A stretch of 64,000 nucleotides of DNA from Anthopleura xanthogrammica (taxonomy: Eukaryota; Cnidaria; Anthozoa; Actiniaria; Actiniidae): NCBI GenBank assembly GCA_964019055.1, contig OZ025218.1:3432169-3496168 (forward strand), written 5' to 3'. Below the pieces are notes generated by a model that was given only the letters and a program-made list of their open reading frames with translations, made no database searches and was not told where the DNA came from. The number at the start of each line of letters is the position of its first letter. The stretch's first letter is position 1. Made by a program: the position numbers and the translations under genes. Of the stretch, positions 23,932 through 34,880 are shown piece after piece.

Positions 23932-24131
23932 TTGGTGATCCACGTGTTTTGTACCATACATGGAGTACCATAAAGGTAAAGAAACTATATTTAACGTCGG
24001 TAGTTCCTTCAGCTACGTGGCTGGTATCAATGGAAGCCGACGGTGCGCACTTTACCCCCTCTCTCCATCAGTGCTCTGTTTTAAGAATATTGGTGATCCA
24101 CGTGTTTTGTACCATACATGGAGTACCATAA
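23932..24131 (-). mobile_element. 5'-truncated SINE with a perfect 42-bp direct flanking repeat
   Basis: The core 23974-24089 is the reverse complement of the 3' part of the SINE at 52655-52890 (shared AGAGCACTGATGGAGAGAGG, TGCGCACCGT, ACGTAGCTGAAGGAACTACC, ATATAGTTTCTTTACCT). It is flanked by identical 42-bp copies at 23932-23973 and 24090-24131 (starting TTGGTGATCCACGTGTTTTG). This looks like a LINE-driven insertion with an unusually long target-site duplication. Confidence 0.8.
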
Positions 24132-24246
24132 GACTAAAGCCTCAAAATTTAGTCTGAATTTTAAGATATCGAACGTGGTCCTTATTATATTATTATATTA
24201 TTCTTATTGTTCTTCACCATCCTATCCTGTCCCCATTATATCTATC

Positions 24247-24503
24247 AGTCTATTTTCCATTCAATCTTTCATATCCCAAGGTCAGTTGATGTGCTGTGTG
24301 GTCACCCTATTGCTGTTCTCCTAACCACCACTGTGTGGTAGACTGTCGTGTTGCAGTGTATTTGGATACTGGGTTAGTGTTACCATAGTAACCTATAAGT
24401 CTATTTTCCATTCAATCTTTCATATCCCAAGGTCAGTTGAAGTGCTGTGTGGTCACCCTATAGCTGTTCTCCTAACCACCACTGTGTGGTAGACTGTCGT
24501 GTT
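24247..24503. repeat. Tandem duplication covering the 3' end of the fibrinogen-like gene
   Basis: Segments 24247-24352 and 24398-24503 are about 95% identical (offset 151 bp). The right copy contains the last 15 or so codons and stop codon of the gene at 24458-27353; the left copy is an extra gene end. In the left copy the last codon before the stop would be Gln instead of Leu. Confidence 0.9.
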
Positions 24504-27353
24504 ACAATGCATGTCAATTTTCTGTTCATAGTACTATAGAACCCAAAGTTGTCTTCGCTGCTTATGGAATCTGGCACATGGAAGCTACATTTTCCTACAG
24601 TGGGATCGACAGTGAGGTGGAATATTTCTGCTTTATGCCAAAAGGGAACAGTTGTGTTGGAATAAGCATGGCCGCGGATATTGATGTAAGCTAATGTGAC
24701 ACAGAATCCATTTCCACCCTCGCTATTGATGATATCAAAGTCTTTCTTGTGTCCAAGAACAAAGTCAGGAGTAAGAGAATCTCTGTTTGGGTAGTCACAC
24801 GTAGCTCTGAACATGGTGGCCTTGGTTTGGATGTACTGCATGTTGCTTAGCGACAGACGATAGTCGTTCCAGTTATGGGATTCCTGGTTCCTCGGATGAT
24901 TCTGATGGAAGGCTTTTCTTTGGAAAATATAGTTATTTTGGAGAGAAAAAGACTCAATGAGAGTCCAGGCCTGGTTTGGACTTTCAAAAGCACAATAGAC
25001 GGGTACAGTAGCCTTGGTATCACTACGGGTGATAATGTAGGTACCATTTGCTGGAATGGTCCCAGGAACAAAGTTCTGGAGAACATCAATGCAGGAGCTG
25101 ATTTTTTTTTCGCATATTTTTCCGGTGTAATTGACTGTCCTTGTACAGTCACAGCTAAACTTAACTTTTGGTTTCTCACAGTGTTCTACACAGGTTCCTC
25201 CGTTCATACAAGGCTGAGTTCTGCAGCAACCATTATAGCAAACGTCTACGGGATGAACCATTTGGGATTTCTGGGGGAAAAGAATAAAAGTCTTTGAATG
25301 TTTATTGCATTACATCGTTCTCCTGCACCAACTACAACAACAGCAATTCGTTATTACTCGCTTTAGATTATAATAAGTTTTACTCTGAATATATTTATAT
25401 CAGCTTTTGAACTAAAAAAAGGTAAATATTACTCAGAATATCTATTTATAAGCTAATCAAGCTGAGTAACGAAACCGATGTTGTTATATACCAAGTGTCA
25501 AAGTCCATTTTTCTCGTACTCTGATTGGGCGAGAGGCCGATGTTTCCCCGGCAACGGCTCTCAGCGGGCAACAATGTTCAATATTTCCCGGGAAATAACA
25601 AAACCGGAAGTGATTTCACCGGAAACAGATTTTTTCTAAGTTTTTAAAGTCAAATAATCAAAAAATCGAATTTTTTTTTTTGTGTTTTTTTGACACTTGG
25701 TATATAAAAATCTCGGCTACGCCTCGGGAAACATCGTCGTCTCGGGACCACAAAACACACTGTTTCCCGAGGTTCCAGTCAATAAGTGTCTTGTTATATA
25801 CCAAATATCAAAGAACACAACAAAATTATTCGATTTTTTAATTATGTGACTTCCGGTTTTGTTATTTCCCAGGAAATAACATATTGTTGCCCGCTGAGAG
25901 CCGTTGCCGGGGAAACATCGAGCTTGTTCACGTTCACATGATACTCTCTCGCCCAATCAGAGTACGAGAAAAATGGACCTTGACACTTGGTATATAACAA
26001 TTAACACTTATTGACTGGAACCGAGGGAAACAGTGTATTTTGTGATCGACGACGATGTTGGTATATAACAATAAAAATTAGAATAATAATAATAATGATG
26101 ATAAGAATGATCATTGAAAGGCTAAGGCTAAGGCTAAGGCTAAGGCTAAGGCTAAGGCTAAGGCTAAGGCTAAGGCTAAGGCTAAGGCTAAGGCTAAGGC
26201 TAAGGCTAAGGCTAAGGCTAAGGCTAAGGCTAAGGCTAAGGCTAAGGCTAAGGCTAAGGCTAAGGCTAAGGCTAAGGCTAAGGCTAAGGCTAAGGCTAAG
26301 GCTAAGGCTAAGGCTAAGGCTAAGGCTAAGGCTAAGGCTAAGGCTAAGGCTAAGGCTAAGGCTAATGACATGCAGTTAATGATAATGACAGTTAATGATA
26401 ATGACAATGATAATATTTATTTATTTCTTATACCGCGCAAATTGTTAAATAAAAAGCCATTTAATCCAGCTGATCTGAGAAAAAATATCAGCCAATCAGA
26501 ATCAGAAAATTTGCAAAACCGGAGTGTCTTCCTTTGTAGCCTTGCGACTCGGGAAACGGTTATTCAGTCATTATTTTATTTCCCACTCAATAAAGAATAT
26601 CATAGTAAATGTATATACACCTACTTGCAAGAACGTTGTCATACAACATTTGAGCATTTGTAGTTTAGTGGATTAGGAATAAATTAAAAGTACAAAAGAA
26701 GATCATTGAAGCAGAACTCTTTCTTTTGTACTTTTAATTTATTCCTAATCTTGAAACTACAAATGTTCAAATGTTGTATGACAACGTTTTTGCAAGTAGG
26801 TGTATATACAAAATATTTAAAAACTTTCCTGAAAATCTAGATTTATCTTAGATATAACTTTTTATAAGTCAATTTTCGGAGGCTTCATGACACCTCAGTT
26901 TTGCAGTGACGTAATTTTACATCACTATTTCAGATCATCTCCCTGGCTGGATAAGATAAGTCTTAATAAGCAATTATCTTATATCTTTAAGTTACGATGG
27001 AGACGGGTGTATTTACTTACCCCTTTATAGAATGTCTGCTGTAGATCATAGTACACGTATCCTGTCTCTTTTACAAAGTCTGCTGCCTTGGAAGTCTTGT
27101 CCTCATCCAGCAACTCACACCTGACATCCTTCATCTGGAACGCCTTACAACGACAGTCATTGACACAGGACGAGAAGCACGTGTGTGGAACATCAGTGGT
27201 AATGTTCTTGTAGGAGTATCCTCTGAGATGCTTTCCCTTGGTGACTTGGTTTTTCTTGGGAAAAGATCCCGAATAGCAGGTGCCTGGACATTGGAATTCA
27301 CTGATCACGTGGTTGGCGCATGCTAACAGCGTGATGATCACGTGACGGAACAT
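24458..27353 (-). CDS. Secreted PAN/apple, EGF and fibrinogen-like domain protein
   Basis: Two minus-strand exons join in phase 0: 27353-27021 (donor GTAAGT) and 25270-24458 (acceptor TTCCCCCAG, stop TAG), giving 381 residues. Residues 1-18 are a signal peptide (MFRHVIITLLACANHVIS). Residues about 22-108 form a PAN/apple-type cysteine module (CxxxC near 22-26, then C-F-S-S-C-V-N-D-C-R-C-K-A-F, and a final aromatic stretch VYYDL). Residues 122-164 are EGF-like (CMNGGTC, then CDC ... YTGKIC). From about 171 to the end is a fibrinogen-related domain (PVYCAFE, AWTLIESFS, NWNDYRLS, CSFHVPD, FGFYST). It is shorter than the classic fibrinogen C-domain and I do not see the usual calcium-site residues. 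Anthozoans have large families of such secreted proteins, thought to act in recognition or adhesion; the exact role here is unknown. The 1750-bp intron holds three repeat elements. A 5' non-coding exon may exist. Confidence 0.85.
25480..26000. mobile_element. Fold-back MITE in the intron of the fibrinogen-like gene
   Basis: The terminal motifs TGTTATATACCAAGTGTCAA (left) and its complement TTGACACTTGGTATATAACA (right) are perfect inverted repeats. The arms continue with TCTCGTACTCTGATTGGGCG, CCGGCAACGGCTCTCAGCGG and complements. A second internal copy of the end (around 25690 and 25795) suggests two overlapping elements. A decayed relative spans about 58137-59057. Confidence 0.88.
26117..26364. 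repeat. (AAGGCT)n hexanucleotide satellite, about 41 units
   Basis: An apparently perfect run of about 248 bp lies in the intron of the fibrinogen-like gene. It reads as (Leu-Arg)n on one strand and (Ala-Leu)n on the other, which explains the long spurious open frames there. The perfection implies a recent expansion, so length polymorphism is expected. Confidence 0.98.
26611..26809. mobile_element. 199-bp palindromic MITE
   Basis: The ends GTATATACACCTACTTGCAA and TTGCAAGTAGGTGTATATAC are inverted. The arms continue through CAACATTTGA and AGGAATAAATTAAAAGTACA with complements, leaving a loop of only about 25 bp. Located in the intron of the fibrinogen-like gene. Confidence 0.88.
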
Positions 27354-27618
27354 TGTTGATTGATGATAGAGAATGAGAATATTTGACCCTGAAATAATAA
27401 ATAGTTCAAATAGTTCAATAGTTTCTTTACAACAAGAACCTTCCCTTTTTCAAGCGATATATAAAAACCCTGACTGCAATTTTCAAATACTGAGTTAATA
27501 AATTTTTTTTTTTTTCTTGATGAAGACAGTATTTTTGATAATAACTTTGATCTTTTAACTATACTTATAACATAATTTGAAATAATATTCCAGTTTTCTA
27601 GCACTGGAATACGCAATA

Positions 27619-28224
27619 GACCAAATCGGCTTATTAACGCGTTGCTACGTACGTTTTGACCCAATTCAAATCTTTTGGGAATAAGATCTTATCATTCAAT
27701 TTATTTTCTCCGTCATTCTGATTGGCCGAGAGAACTGAAAATAACTGCCTACAAATAACGGTCTGCTCATGCGCATTACGATGCTAAGCCATTTCGCTGC
27801 AAATAACGGTCTGCTCATGCGCAGTAACGTTGCATTTGACAATTGCTCGCTTCCCTGAACTGATAAAACAATGAACTGACTTCTTTGTTATTGTTTGACT
27901 TGTGCGCACTGCCCCTCAAATATTAGAAAAAATAATTTGAATGATAAAACAATTATTGAACGCGGTTATCGTAAAATATCGAGATCTGTTAGTGTCTCGC
28001 AAGCAATTATTTGCCTCTGCCTTCGACATCGGCAAATAATTGCTTGCTCGCCACTAACAAATCACGATATTTTGCTCAACCTCGTCCAATAATTGCTTAT
28101 TATCTTTTGTCTTTTGTATTTCGTTATTCGATGTGAAAATGTTTTGAAATATTAAAAGTTTTTAATTCCCAGAGGTTTTGAAGTGGGTCAAAACGTACGT
28201 AGCAATGCGTTAGCCGATTTGTAT
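27619..28224. mobile_element. MITE interrupted by a composite MITE (nested)
   Basis: The outer arms 27619-27680 (GACCAAATCGGCTTATTAAC, CGTACGTTTTGACCCA) and 28145-28224 (TGGGTCAAAACGTACGTAGC, TAGCCGATTTG) are inverted. An uninterrupted 189-bp copy exists at 51334-51522. Between the arms lies the composite MITE at 27688-28100. Confidence 0.88.
27688..28100. mobile_element. Composite of two adjacent fold-back MITEs (copy 2)
   Basis: Same two-unit order and junction as at 7891-8281: a unit with two GGTCTGCTCATGCGCA motifs, then the palindrome around GCAAGCAATTATTTGCC. It is about 90% similar to copy 1 and inserted in the outer MITE arms described separately. Confidence 0.88.
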
Positions 28225-28229
28225 AGGTA

Positions 28230-28740
28230 ATCATATGGTTTCGAGTTCAATTTGGGATTAATTATTTTAATCTCCTTGAAAAACACACGAGTGCGAATTA
28301 TCCCAAATTGAACGAGAAACCATATTATTACTTGTTAATAATATACATGAAAAACCTTACAAACTTTACCGTCCGACATTGAAATCTCAAGAAAAACTCT
28401 GAGCGCGTGCTCAATGACGTGAGATAGCGTCAGCAGCGCGCGCTCTTCAACTGAAACCGACAAAAAATTTATTCAAAAACAAACAAAATCACCAACTTTT
28501 TAGCCGTTTTCACCGCTTAAAATTGTTCCTTCACGATCGGAAAATGCATAGTCTTGATGCTTAATAATGTCATCAAGAGCAGAATAAAAAAAAATTGGTT
28601 TCAAGACCGTTTTCGGAAATTGTAATTTGCACTGTGTTACACTTTTTTGCACTGTGTTACAGATTTTTGCACTGTGTTACACTTGAACTGCACTGCTCTA
28701 AGCAAATCAAATTCGAGTAATTTTTTCATGTATATTATTA
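28230..28740. mobile_element. Fold-back elements with an internal GCACTGTGTTAC triplication
   Basis: Outer inverted ends taataatatacatgaaaaa (28334) and ttttttcatgtatattatta (28721-28740) enclose three direct copies of TTGCACTGTGTTACA at about 28627-28685. A separate small inverted pair (catatggtttcgag ... gagaaaccatat) lies at 28230-28325. Confidence 0.65.
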
Positions 28741-29729
28741 AGTCTATTAGCGAGATAGTAATTCGTTGCACCTAGAGATTTTACTTTCTGTTTGTGTTTG
28801 ATTCTTGGTGGAATAAAACACATTGTCATGAGGAAACTGGAATAGGCGATTAACAAACTATAGTTATGCAAGTCTTTAGTTATATCTTGTGTTTTCTTTC
28901 ATTCACAGAACGAGAACGCTCTCTTTTACCCAAAAAACTTAACAGTCCGGCAAAAATCGAACATACCCTAGCAACAGTTAACAAATCCGAATCCCGTCCG
29001 GTCGGCGTACTGTATTGGGTTGAGTATATTACTTTTTATATTTTTCAAGTATTATAGTATTTTATCTTGCGAGGGCCATACCGTTTTTACTTGTTTAAGC
29101 GCCGTCCTCGTTTAAGCGCCGCACATGAAAGCAAAATATCAAAAGCGCTGTCCCTTGGAACTTTTTGAACGTTCCGTCCGATACCAGAAAGCATTTTCTT
29201 AGAGATACTACTCTTAGCATCAATGATGCTAAGACATACTTTTATTGCCAACGAAGTTGGCTAACAAAGAGGAGTTTCAGGAGTTTTGAGTTTGTTACGG
29301 AAGTGCGTCATTTCTTTTGTTCTAAACAGGTTTGACTGGTTTACCCTCCATATACGGAAGTGTACATAGTTTCGTTGTGAGTTGTGGGTAATTATGTGGC
29401 GCGCCGAATTGGCTGCTGCACACTGAATCCAATAAGTTTTTTCGTTCGACTTCTAAATCTTCTAAAAAATTATCTAATTTTAAATCTCATCACTTCGTTG
29501 GCATATTTAGATATTTTTTTAAGAACAAACGCTAGGTGTCAATTACATTATTGGTAAGTATGACTGGTTGATATGTATACCCAAAGTTTCGAATCAGATA
29601 CTTGTCATACAGAATACTTAAGGTGGCTCCAAGGAGTTATTTTTGAGTCACACTTCTCATTTTGAATCTGAACTTTACACCAGATGTTAGACTTGGATCA
29701 GGAAAGTTTTGAAGGATGGTCTTTGTATA

Positions 29730-29815
29730 GGTAATAGCATGGTTTGGAGTGATATTTGGCATAAACATTTATGCCAAATATCACGAACAAACCATGCTAT
29801 TATTTGTTTATCATA
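29730..29815. repeat. 86-bp palindrome
   Basis: AATAGCATGGTTTG and GATATTTGGCATAAA pair with the complementary right arm ending CAAACCATGCTATT. It can form a near-perfect hairpin and is probably a minimal MITE. Confidence 0.8.
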
Positions 29816-32496
29816 TGACCTAGGTAATTTACTGGAAGATCTACAAGTTTGAATGTTCATCGTTTGAGCGGCCGCTTCATCACCTGGCGAGATTTAAAAA
29901 ATAAAAACAATAGGAACCAACAAAAGTATGACTTATAGCTCAAAAATATATAAGAAGCTTAAGCTGTGCTAAAACAGAGTATTTTAGCTATTCTAATGAA
30001 GTTCAAGTCGATCATTTACAGCTCTGACTTATCTGCTGGTCTTGACTTGAGACTCGTTGTTGTGAGATTCAGTTTTCAAAGTCTGTCTTTCACTTCACAC
30101 ACGTCGTTGTTGAGCTACCTGATCTTGAATTGGAAAAACAAAGTCGTCCAGGAATAAACTGCCGTCTGATATGCTTATCTTCATAAGGAGAACTTCAACA
30201 GAAGCATGTTTTTGTGAGTTTTTTACTTCACGCGTTTTCTTCTTTCGCCGAAGAATTCTCCACACGATTCAGTCAAGTTAAAGTTTCTGATAGAAGAAAT
30301 GCTTTCTTTTCGCGATTCCATTTATAAAAGCCAATTCTTGAAACGTTCTGTCTTCCAAATAGTCTTTTTCTTTTACTGTTCATGTTTTTACTTATATATT
30401 TCTGCTTGTAGACTGAAATAGTTAGCTTCTTTGGAAAATCTTTCCAAAAATTTTCAAACATGTTTTGGCGGTTGCCATGGTAATTTTGAAATCGCACTCC
30501 CGAGAACTTGAAATTACACTTTAACGTTGAAATCACACTCCTCTCAGCCAATCAGATTGCAGGATTTTCTTAGGTCATATGTTAATTATGCTAATCAGCG
30601 TTTCATAGCAGCAATAGACAAACTTTTCGAAAGACAGTTTTTCTCAAATATCATTCCAAATCGGAAACTAAAACTCGAAATTTTAAACATTTTTCAGCAA
30701 TTTATTCGAAATATAACAGATTACTTTTCTTAAAACTTTTCCATTCTGTGTCTACACTGTGCAATTATAGTGCAAATATTCTCACTTCTAGGTTGACCCG
30801 ATTTCGAATGGTATCATCGATTTAGAAGCTACATAAATCTAAATATAATTAGATATATTATATATAAATATATAAATCTGTATTAATGTGCAAAATAACA
30901 AACCTGTTGGCCGGAGAATATCGCTAGATTTCGTTCGTTGAGACGAGTCACCTCACTTTTGAATTCTCTCAATATAGTCGAAGAGTCGAGAGAATAAAGA
31001 TCAAAACAAAATTGGGAAAAAATAATTTCATAGAAACATGACATAGACAAGAGCAGGCATTTTGATTGGTCCAAATTTAAGTTTCTGCCTCATGATTGGT
31101 TGAAAACTATCGAAAGCAATTGAAGTGAGGAAAAAATTAATTTTAAAACATTAAGAATTGCAGGTGCAAATGCAAGTCATAAACAATGAAAAATTTCATT
31201 TGGAAAGAATAAAGTTTTTTTTGACTTTTGAAAAATGTCAAAGTCAAAGTCCTAAAATCAAGAAAGAATTTATGACCGAAATTCAAAGTTAGACTTTGAA
31301 TTCAATAACCAAAGCCGCCTTGTGTTTTCAGTCACAGGATATATGCGACCGACTCCTGTTATCAAAATAAAGATGGTAATCACAATACCTTCATACAATT
31401 TCTTTGTATATTTCTTTTCCTCGCTACTCTGTGTATTATTTACAATGTTGATTTTTTTTCTTTCTCTTCTATTGTTTGTATATATATTATATAGAGATTA
31501 TCAACGTGTAAAAATGCTTTCAATTTTTCAAGTGAATGCTTATTTTATGAGGAGCTTTTAGTTTTCGGAATTTGACAGATTTTTACTCTAAACATTGTGC
31601 TACAACATACTCCCAAGCCTTTTCACAAGTTGACAAAAGAATTTGAGCAATAATTCTTATTTAAAGAACGGTTTCATATTCTCATTAATGGAAAGTTAGC
31701 AAAAGTACAACAAATGAAAGCATTGATTATCATGCAAATCTGGTAAGCCACAAGCTTCTTCAGTCTAGCCTTCTGTTTCTTTTATAATGTAAACATGACA
31801 GACATATTTTGATCTGTTTCCATGGAATTGAGTCTAGCTAATCTCAATCAGCCTAAAATTCTCCCACGAAGCTGTATTGACAAAAATGGATATCAGTATA
31901 TCCCTATTTCAAAAAAAATTGTCATATAGGCGATAAGCGATAGGCGATAGGAAATAGGTCATTTCAAGATCCAAGAATAGCTGGAATAACGTGTGTTTCT
32001 GCTTCTTATTCTCGTCAAGAACACGAAGGTTAGTGTTGAGATATTCCATGTTTTCACAGAGTCTCTTCATTTTGTTGAGCATGCGCAATAAGAATGACCG
32101 AATATACTGAAGGATTTGGGATGTTTACCATTTACCAAAATATCCCGGAAATTTCCGTTGGGATGACGGGTTTTAGTTTTTTCAAATGAAAAGCAAATAT
32201 CTTGAATGATAAAAAGTCCACTTGGGATTCGAGTATTGCATTTACACCTAAAACCCCAGCATCCTACCCAGGGCTTTGCCATTTGCTGTGATTGATGAGG
32301 ATCGGGAACTGGTGTGAATCTGCATTGATCGTGTAAATTGTACACGAACCGTCCATTCGGAAATTCCTACCTTTCCAAGCGATCCGATAAGTTCGGGAAT
32401 TTTCCCGTTGTTCGAACCAAAATAGAGTTTGTTATTATTCTAACAACCGAAATTTCCAGACCTTTTTCGTAAATTATAACCACCCATGGATCCCTT

Positions 32497-32966
32497 TCAC
32501 GGGACGTCAAAGCAGCTCAGTTTGGAGAACTCGAAACAAAAGAATTACAATCTCATTAGAATTAGGAACGAAGTCAAAATAATTGTCATCTTACGTGACC
32601 CGATTTGGAGGGGAGGGGTGGTGTTACCCGGTACCCACCACCTCTGGAAGTGAAATCCTAAATTTTGTACACAAATATCTCCAGAACTAAAAGTCAAATC
32701 GTAGAAGTGAATATACTGTCTGTTTGCATGTATTCTAAACAACGTATTTGTGGATAGAAATAGTCACTATGGACACCCAGTATCGAGCATTTCAACAGGT
32801 CTCTGAGGGGGGAGGGGGTATTTACCGGTACCCACCGGTACACCACCTAAACCAAAAAAATCGGGTCCCTATTTTGGACAATTGTTTTGACCTTGTCCCT
32901 TAGAACCTAATTATTGTATTGTCTTCCAAATTGAGCTGCATTCCGACGTGCTGCAAGGGGTCTTGC
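32497..32966. mobile_element. MITE of the GACCCCTTGCA family, interrupted
   Basis: The left arm (32497-32551, GACGTCAAAGCAGCTCAGTT) and right arm (32917-32966, AAATTGAGCTGCATTCCGAC, GCTGCAAGGGGTC) match intact family members at 37083-37224, 45155-45290 and 53490-53620. About 365 bp of other DNA containing two GGTACCCACC-rich stretches separates them. Confidence 0.6.
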
Positions 32967-33395
32967 TTGGGCGTAATGTTTTCACATTTCAGACCACGTA
33001 TCATTCTCTTCAAAATCTGTTTAAACTTACCTGAATAGACCTTTTCCGATGTCGGCATAAATTACGACTTAAACTCATCAAAGGTCAAGATGCTGCCAGT
33101 GTCCTTCGGGAGAATAGTTTGTTCATGTCTAGGGAAAGTTTGAAGTCCGTACGATCACTCTTAATTCCAAAAATCCTCGAAGTACTAGTGTTTACTTTCT
33201 CTCCATTTCTATGAGAATCGCTGTACGGAAACCATATGAGAATGCATAATGCATAATATATGAGAATAAATTTTCTATCTGCATATTGGCGTGAAGAAAT
33301 AGTTTCATCTCTCAGGCATGAACCAATGAGCCAGGAACGATATTCTTTTCCAATTTATGAAAGCCCTGATTGAAAATCTGAACCTTATATAAGCT

Positions 33396-33468
33396 GTTTC
33401 CGTAGTGTAGTTGTTATCACGTCCGCCTAACACGCGCAAGGTCCTGGGTTCGAGCCCCAGCGGAAACA
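33396..33468 (+). tRNA. tRNA-Val (anticodon AAC), slightly degenerate
   Basis: A 73-nt sequence folds as a tRNA. The acceptor stem is GTTTCCG/CGGAAAC (perfect 7 bp), the T arm is CTGGG-TTCGAGC-CCCAG (perfect), the anticodon loop is CTAACAC giving AAC (valine), and the discriminator is A. No CCA is encoded and there is no intron. A Pol III terminator (a run of six T) starts about 3 nt downstream, and the B box GGTTCGAGCCC is canonical. There are two oddities: the anticodon stem has a C-C mismatch at its second pair (TCCGC/GCGCA), and the usual GG of the D loop reads TG. It may be a functional gene, a decaying copy, or the head of a SINE; no SINE tail is visible. Confidence 0.8.
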
Positions 33469-33555
33469 TCTTTTTTCTGATTTTTGTTTCACATGTTTTG
33501 TCTAATTTTTGTTTCAGACGATATTCTGAAGCTAACCAAAATGTAACCCCTAGCA

Positions 33556-33690
33556 GTCCCCTGCGCCATCTTGGAAGGTAGCCATGCCTTTGCATCAAAG
33601 CGAGATAAACGGTGAGCTTGCGATGATAGAGACATATAAATAATTGTCCAAGGTGTTAAAAAAAGGTCTCTATCATTGCAAGCTTACCTT
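33556..33690. mobile_element. Partial copy of the palindromic MITE at 23430-23628
   Basis: Retains the left arm (AGTCCCCTGCGCCATCTTGG) and centre (ATTGTCCAAGGTGTTAAAAA, GGTCTCTATCATTGCAAGC), but the right arm stops at CTTACC instead of running to the end. Confidence 0.85.
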
Positions 33691-33879
33691 GTCTGGGTAG
33701 ATTAAAAGAGGGTGTATATATGTTTTGCTTACTGATACAGTCTTGTTTAATTCACGAAATTTGGGTTAATATTTAACCTCTAATCATTTACTGCAGTAAT
33801 ACATCAGTTTCGCACTCATTTGATGCAAACCGCTGTTTTTGAAGACTACAGACTCATTTGCACAGGGCAGTTAGCCTCG

Positions 33880-34880
33880 TTTATTGAGTAACTACGGTAA
33901 GTTTAATAACTGAGAGGTTAGTCATGTTACCCTAGTTAAATAAAGATAAAATAAATAAAGAGAACGAGAACCTTCACTGCAGGGATATAATGAATCCTGA
34001 CTGCAATTTTTGAAAATAAGATAATATTTTTTCTTAATGAACTGACGGTATTTATGATAACAACTTTGACATCAGCAGAAAACAAATTCTTTATATAACA
34101 TTTATTTGAAATGCTTCCTAGTTTTGGTCCAGTTTTCTACCTCTGGAAAACGCAATCATCCCGATAATAAAGTTCTTTTCACCTGCGATAAGTAAGATTG
34201 GTCGAACTCTCAACACAAAAAAGGGAGAATATCTTTTATACTTTATTTTCTTACTTTTTTTTACTTTCTGTTTCTGTTTGATTCTTGGTGGAATAAAACA
34301 CATTGTTATGAGGAAACTGGAATAGGCGATTAACAAACTATAGTTACGCAAGTCTTTAGTTATTTTGTGTTTTCTTTTCTTGGACTGCCTCCTGTAGTCT
34401 CTTATTTTTACTTGCATAAACAGAAAGTTTTGAAACATGTTTTACAATTAAATAAAGTCAGAGAAAAGATTTAGAATGAAAAGAAAATTAGAGGAATTAA
34501 ATTGAAAATAAACCGAAACTCTTTGTGTCAACAGCACAGCTTTCAAACTACTTAATATCCGCACCGATAGTGGAGTTGGATCTAGTTCAGTAAAACGTTT
34601 TGCTGTTTAGCCCGAAATATTCAAACATTTTAGAATTTAATAGAGCCCAAAATAAGATTAAAAATGAAAAGGAGAAAAATTAAAAAAATATTGAACAGTT
34701 ATAATAAAGTGCAAAGTTTATCGTAATTTGGACAACCTACCACTGATATATGGGTTTGACTTACGACCGGTAAGTTGATGTGTTTATTCGCCTGCCTTTA
34801 GAGAGAACTAAACTGAAAGCTACTTCTAGAGAAGGCAGCTGTTCGTGAATTAAGTCACAAGGAATGCCATGGAAACAAAC
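33880..34880. repeat. 1-kb direct duplication, copy A
   Basis: Begins TTTATTGAGTAACTACGGTA and ends near GGAATGCCATGGAAACAAA. It matches copy B (35594-36611) at above 90% over the whole length. A 117-bp piece of the same family is at 28779-28895. Open frames inside both copies are not conserved in length, so they are not genes. A relic end of another MITE (GCAAACCGCTGTTTTTGAAG) abuts its left border. Confidence 0.9.

Larger units (their letters stand above)
28741..33395. other. Gene-free repeat-rich interval
   Basis: Includes a third copy (28779-28895) of a piece of the 1-kb duplication at 33.9/35.6 kb, a short repeat at 29100-29152 shared with 35528-35583 (CTCGTTTAAGCGCCGCACAT), a small palindrome at about 29730-29815, and an interrupted MITE at 32497-32966. 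Open frames here, for example 32067-32345 (minus), show no recognisable domain or splice context. Confidence 0.55.

Noticed and set aside
24875..25297. 140-codon plus-strand open frame
   Set aside because: It is antisense to the fibrinogen-like exon, whose cysteine pattern and splice phase mark it as the true coding strand.
26117..26364. Interstitial telomere repeat
   Set aside because: The unit (TAAGGC) is neither TTAGGG nor TTAGGC in any rotation or on either strand, so I treat it as an ordinary microsatellite.
26011..26407. Long open frames coding for Leu-Arg or Ala-Leu dipeptide repeats
   Set aside because: They are translations of the AAGGCT hexamer array. Both strands are open because the unit contains no stop in those frames, and there is no splice or start context.
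32067..32345. Cys-containing 92-codon minus-strand frame as a secreted peptide gene
   Set aside because: No signal peptide, no splice site that makes sense of it, and no family I recognise. It lies in a repeat-rich interval.
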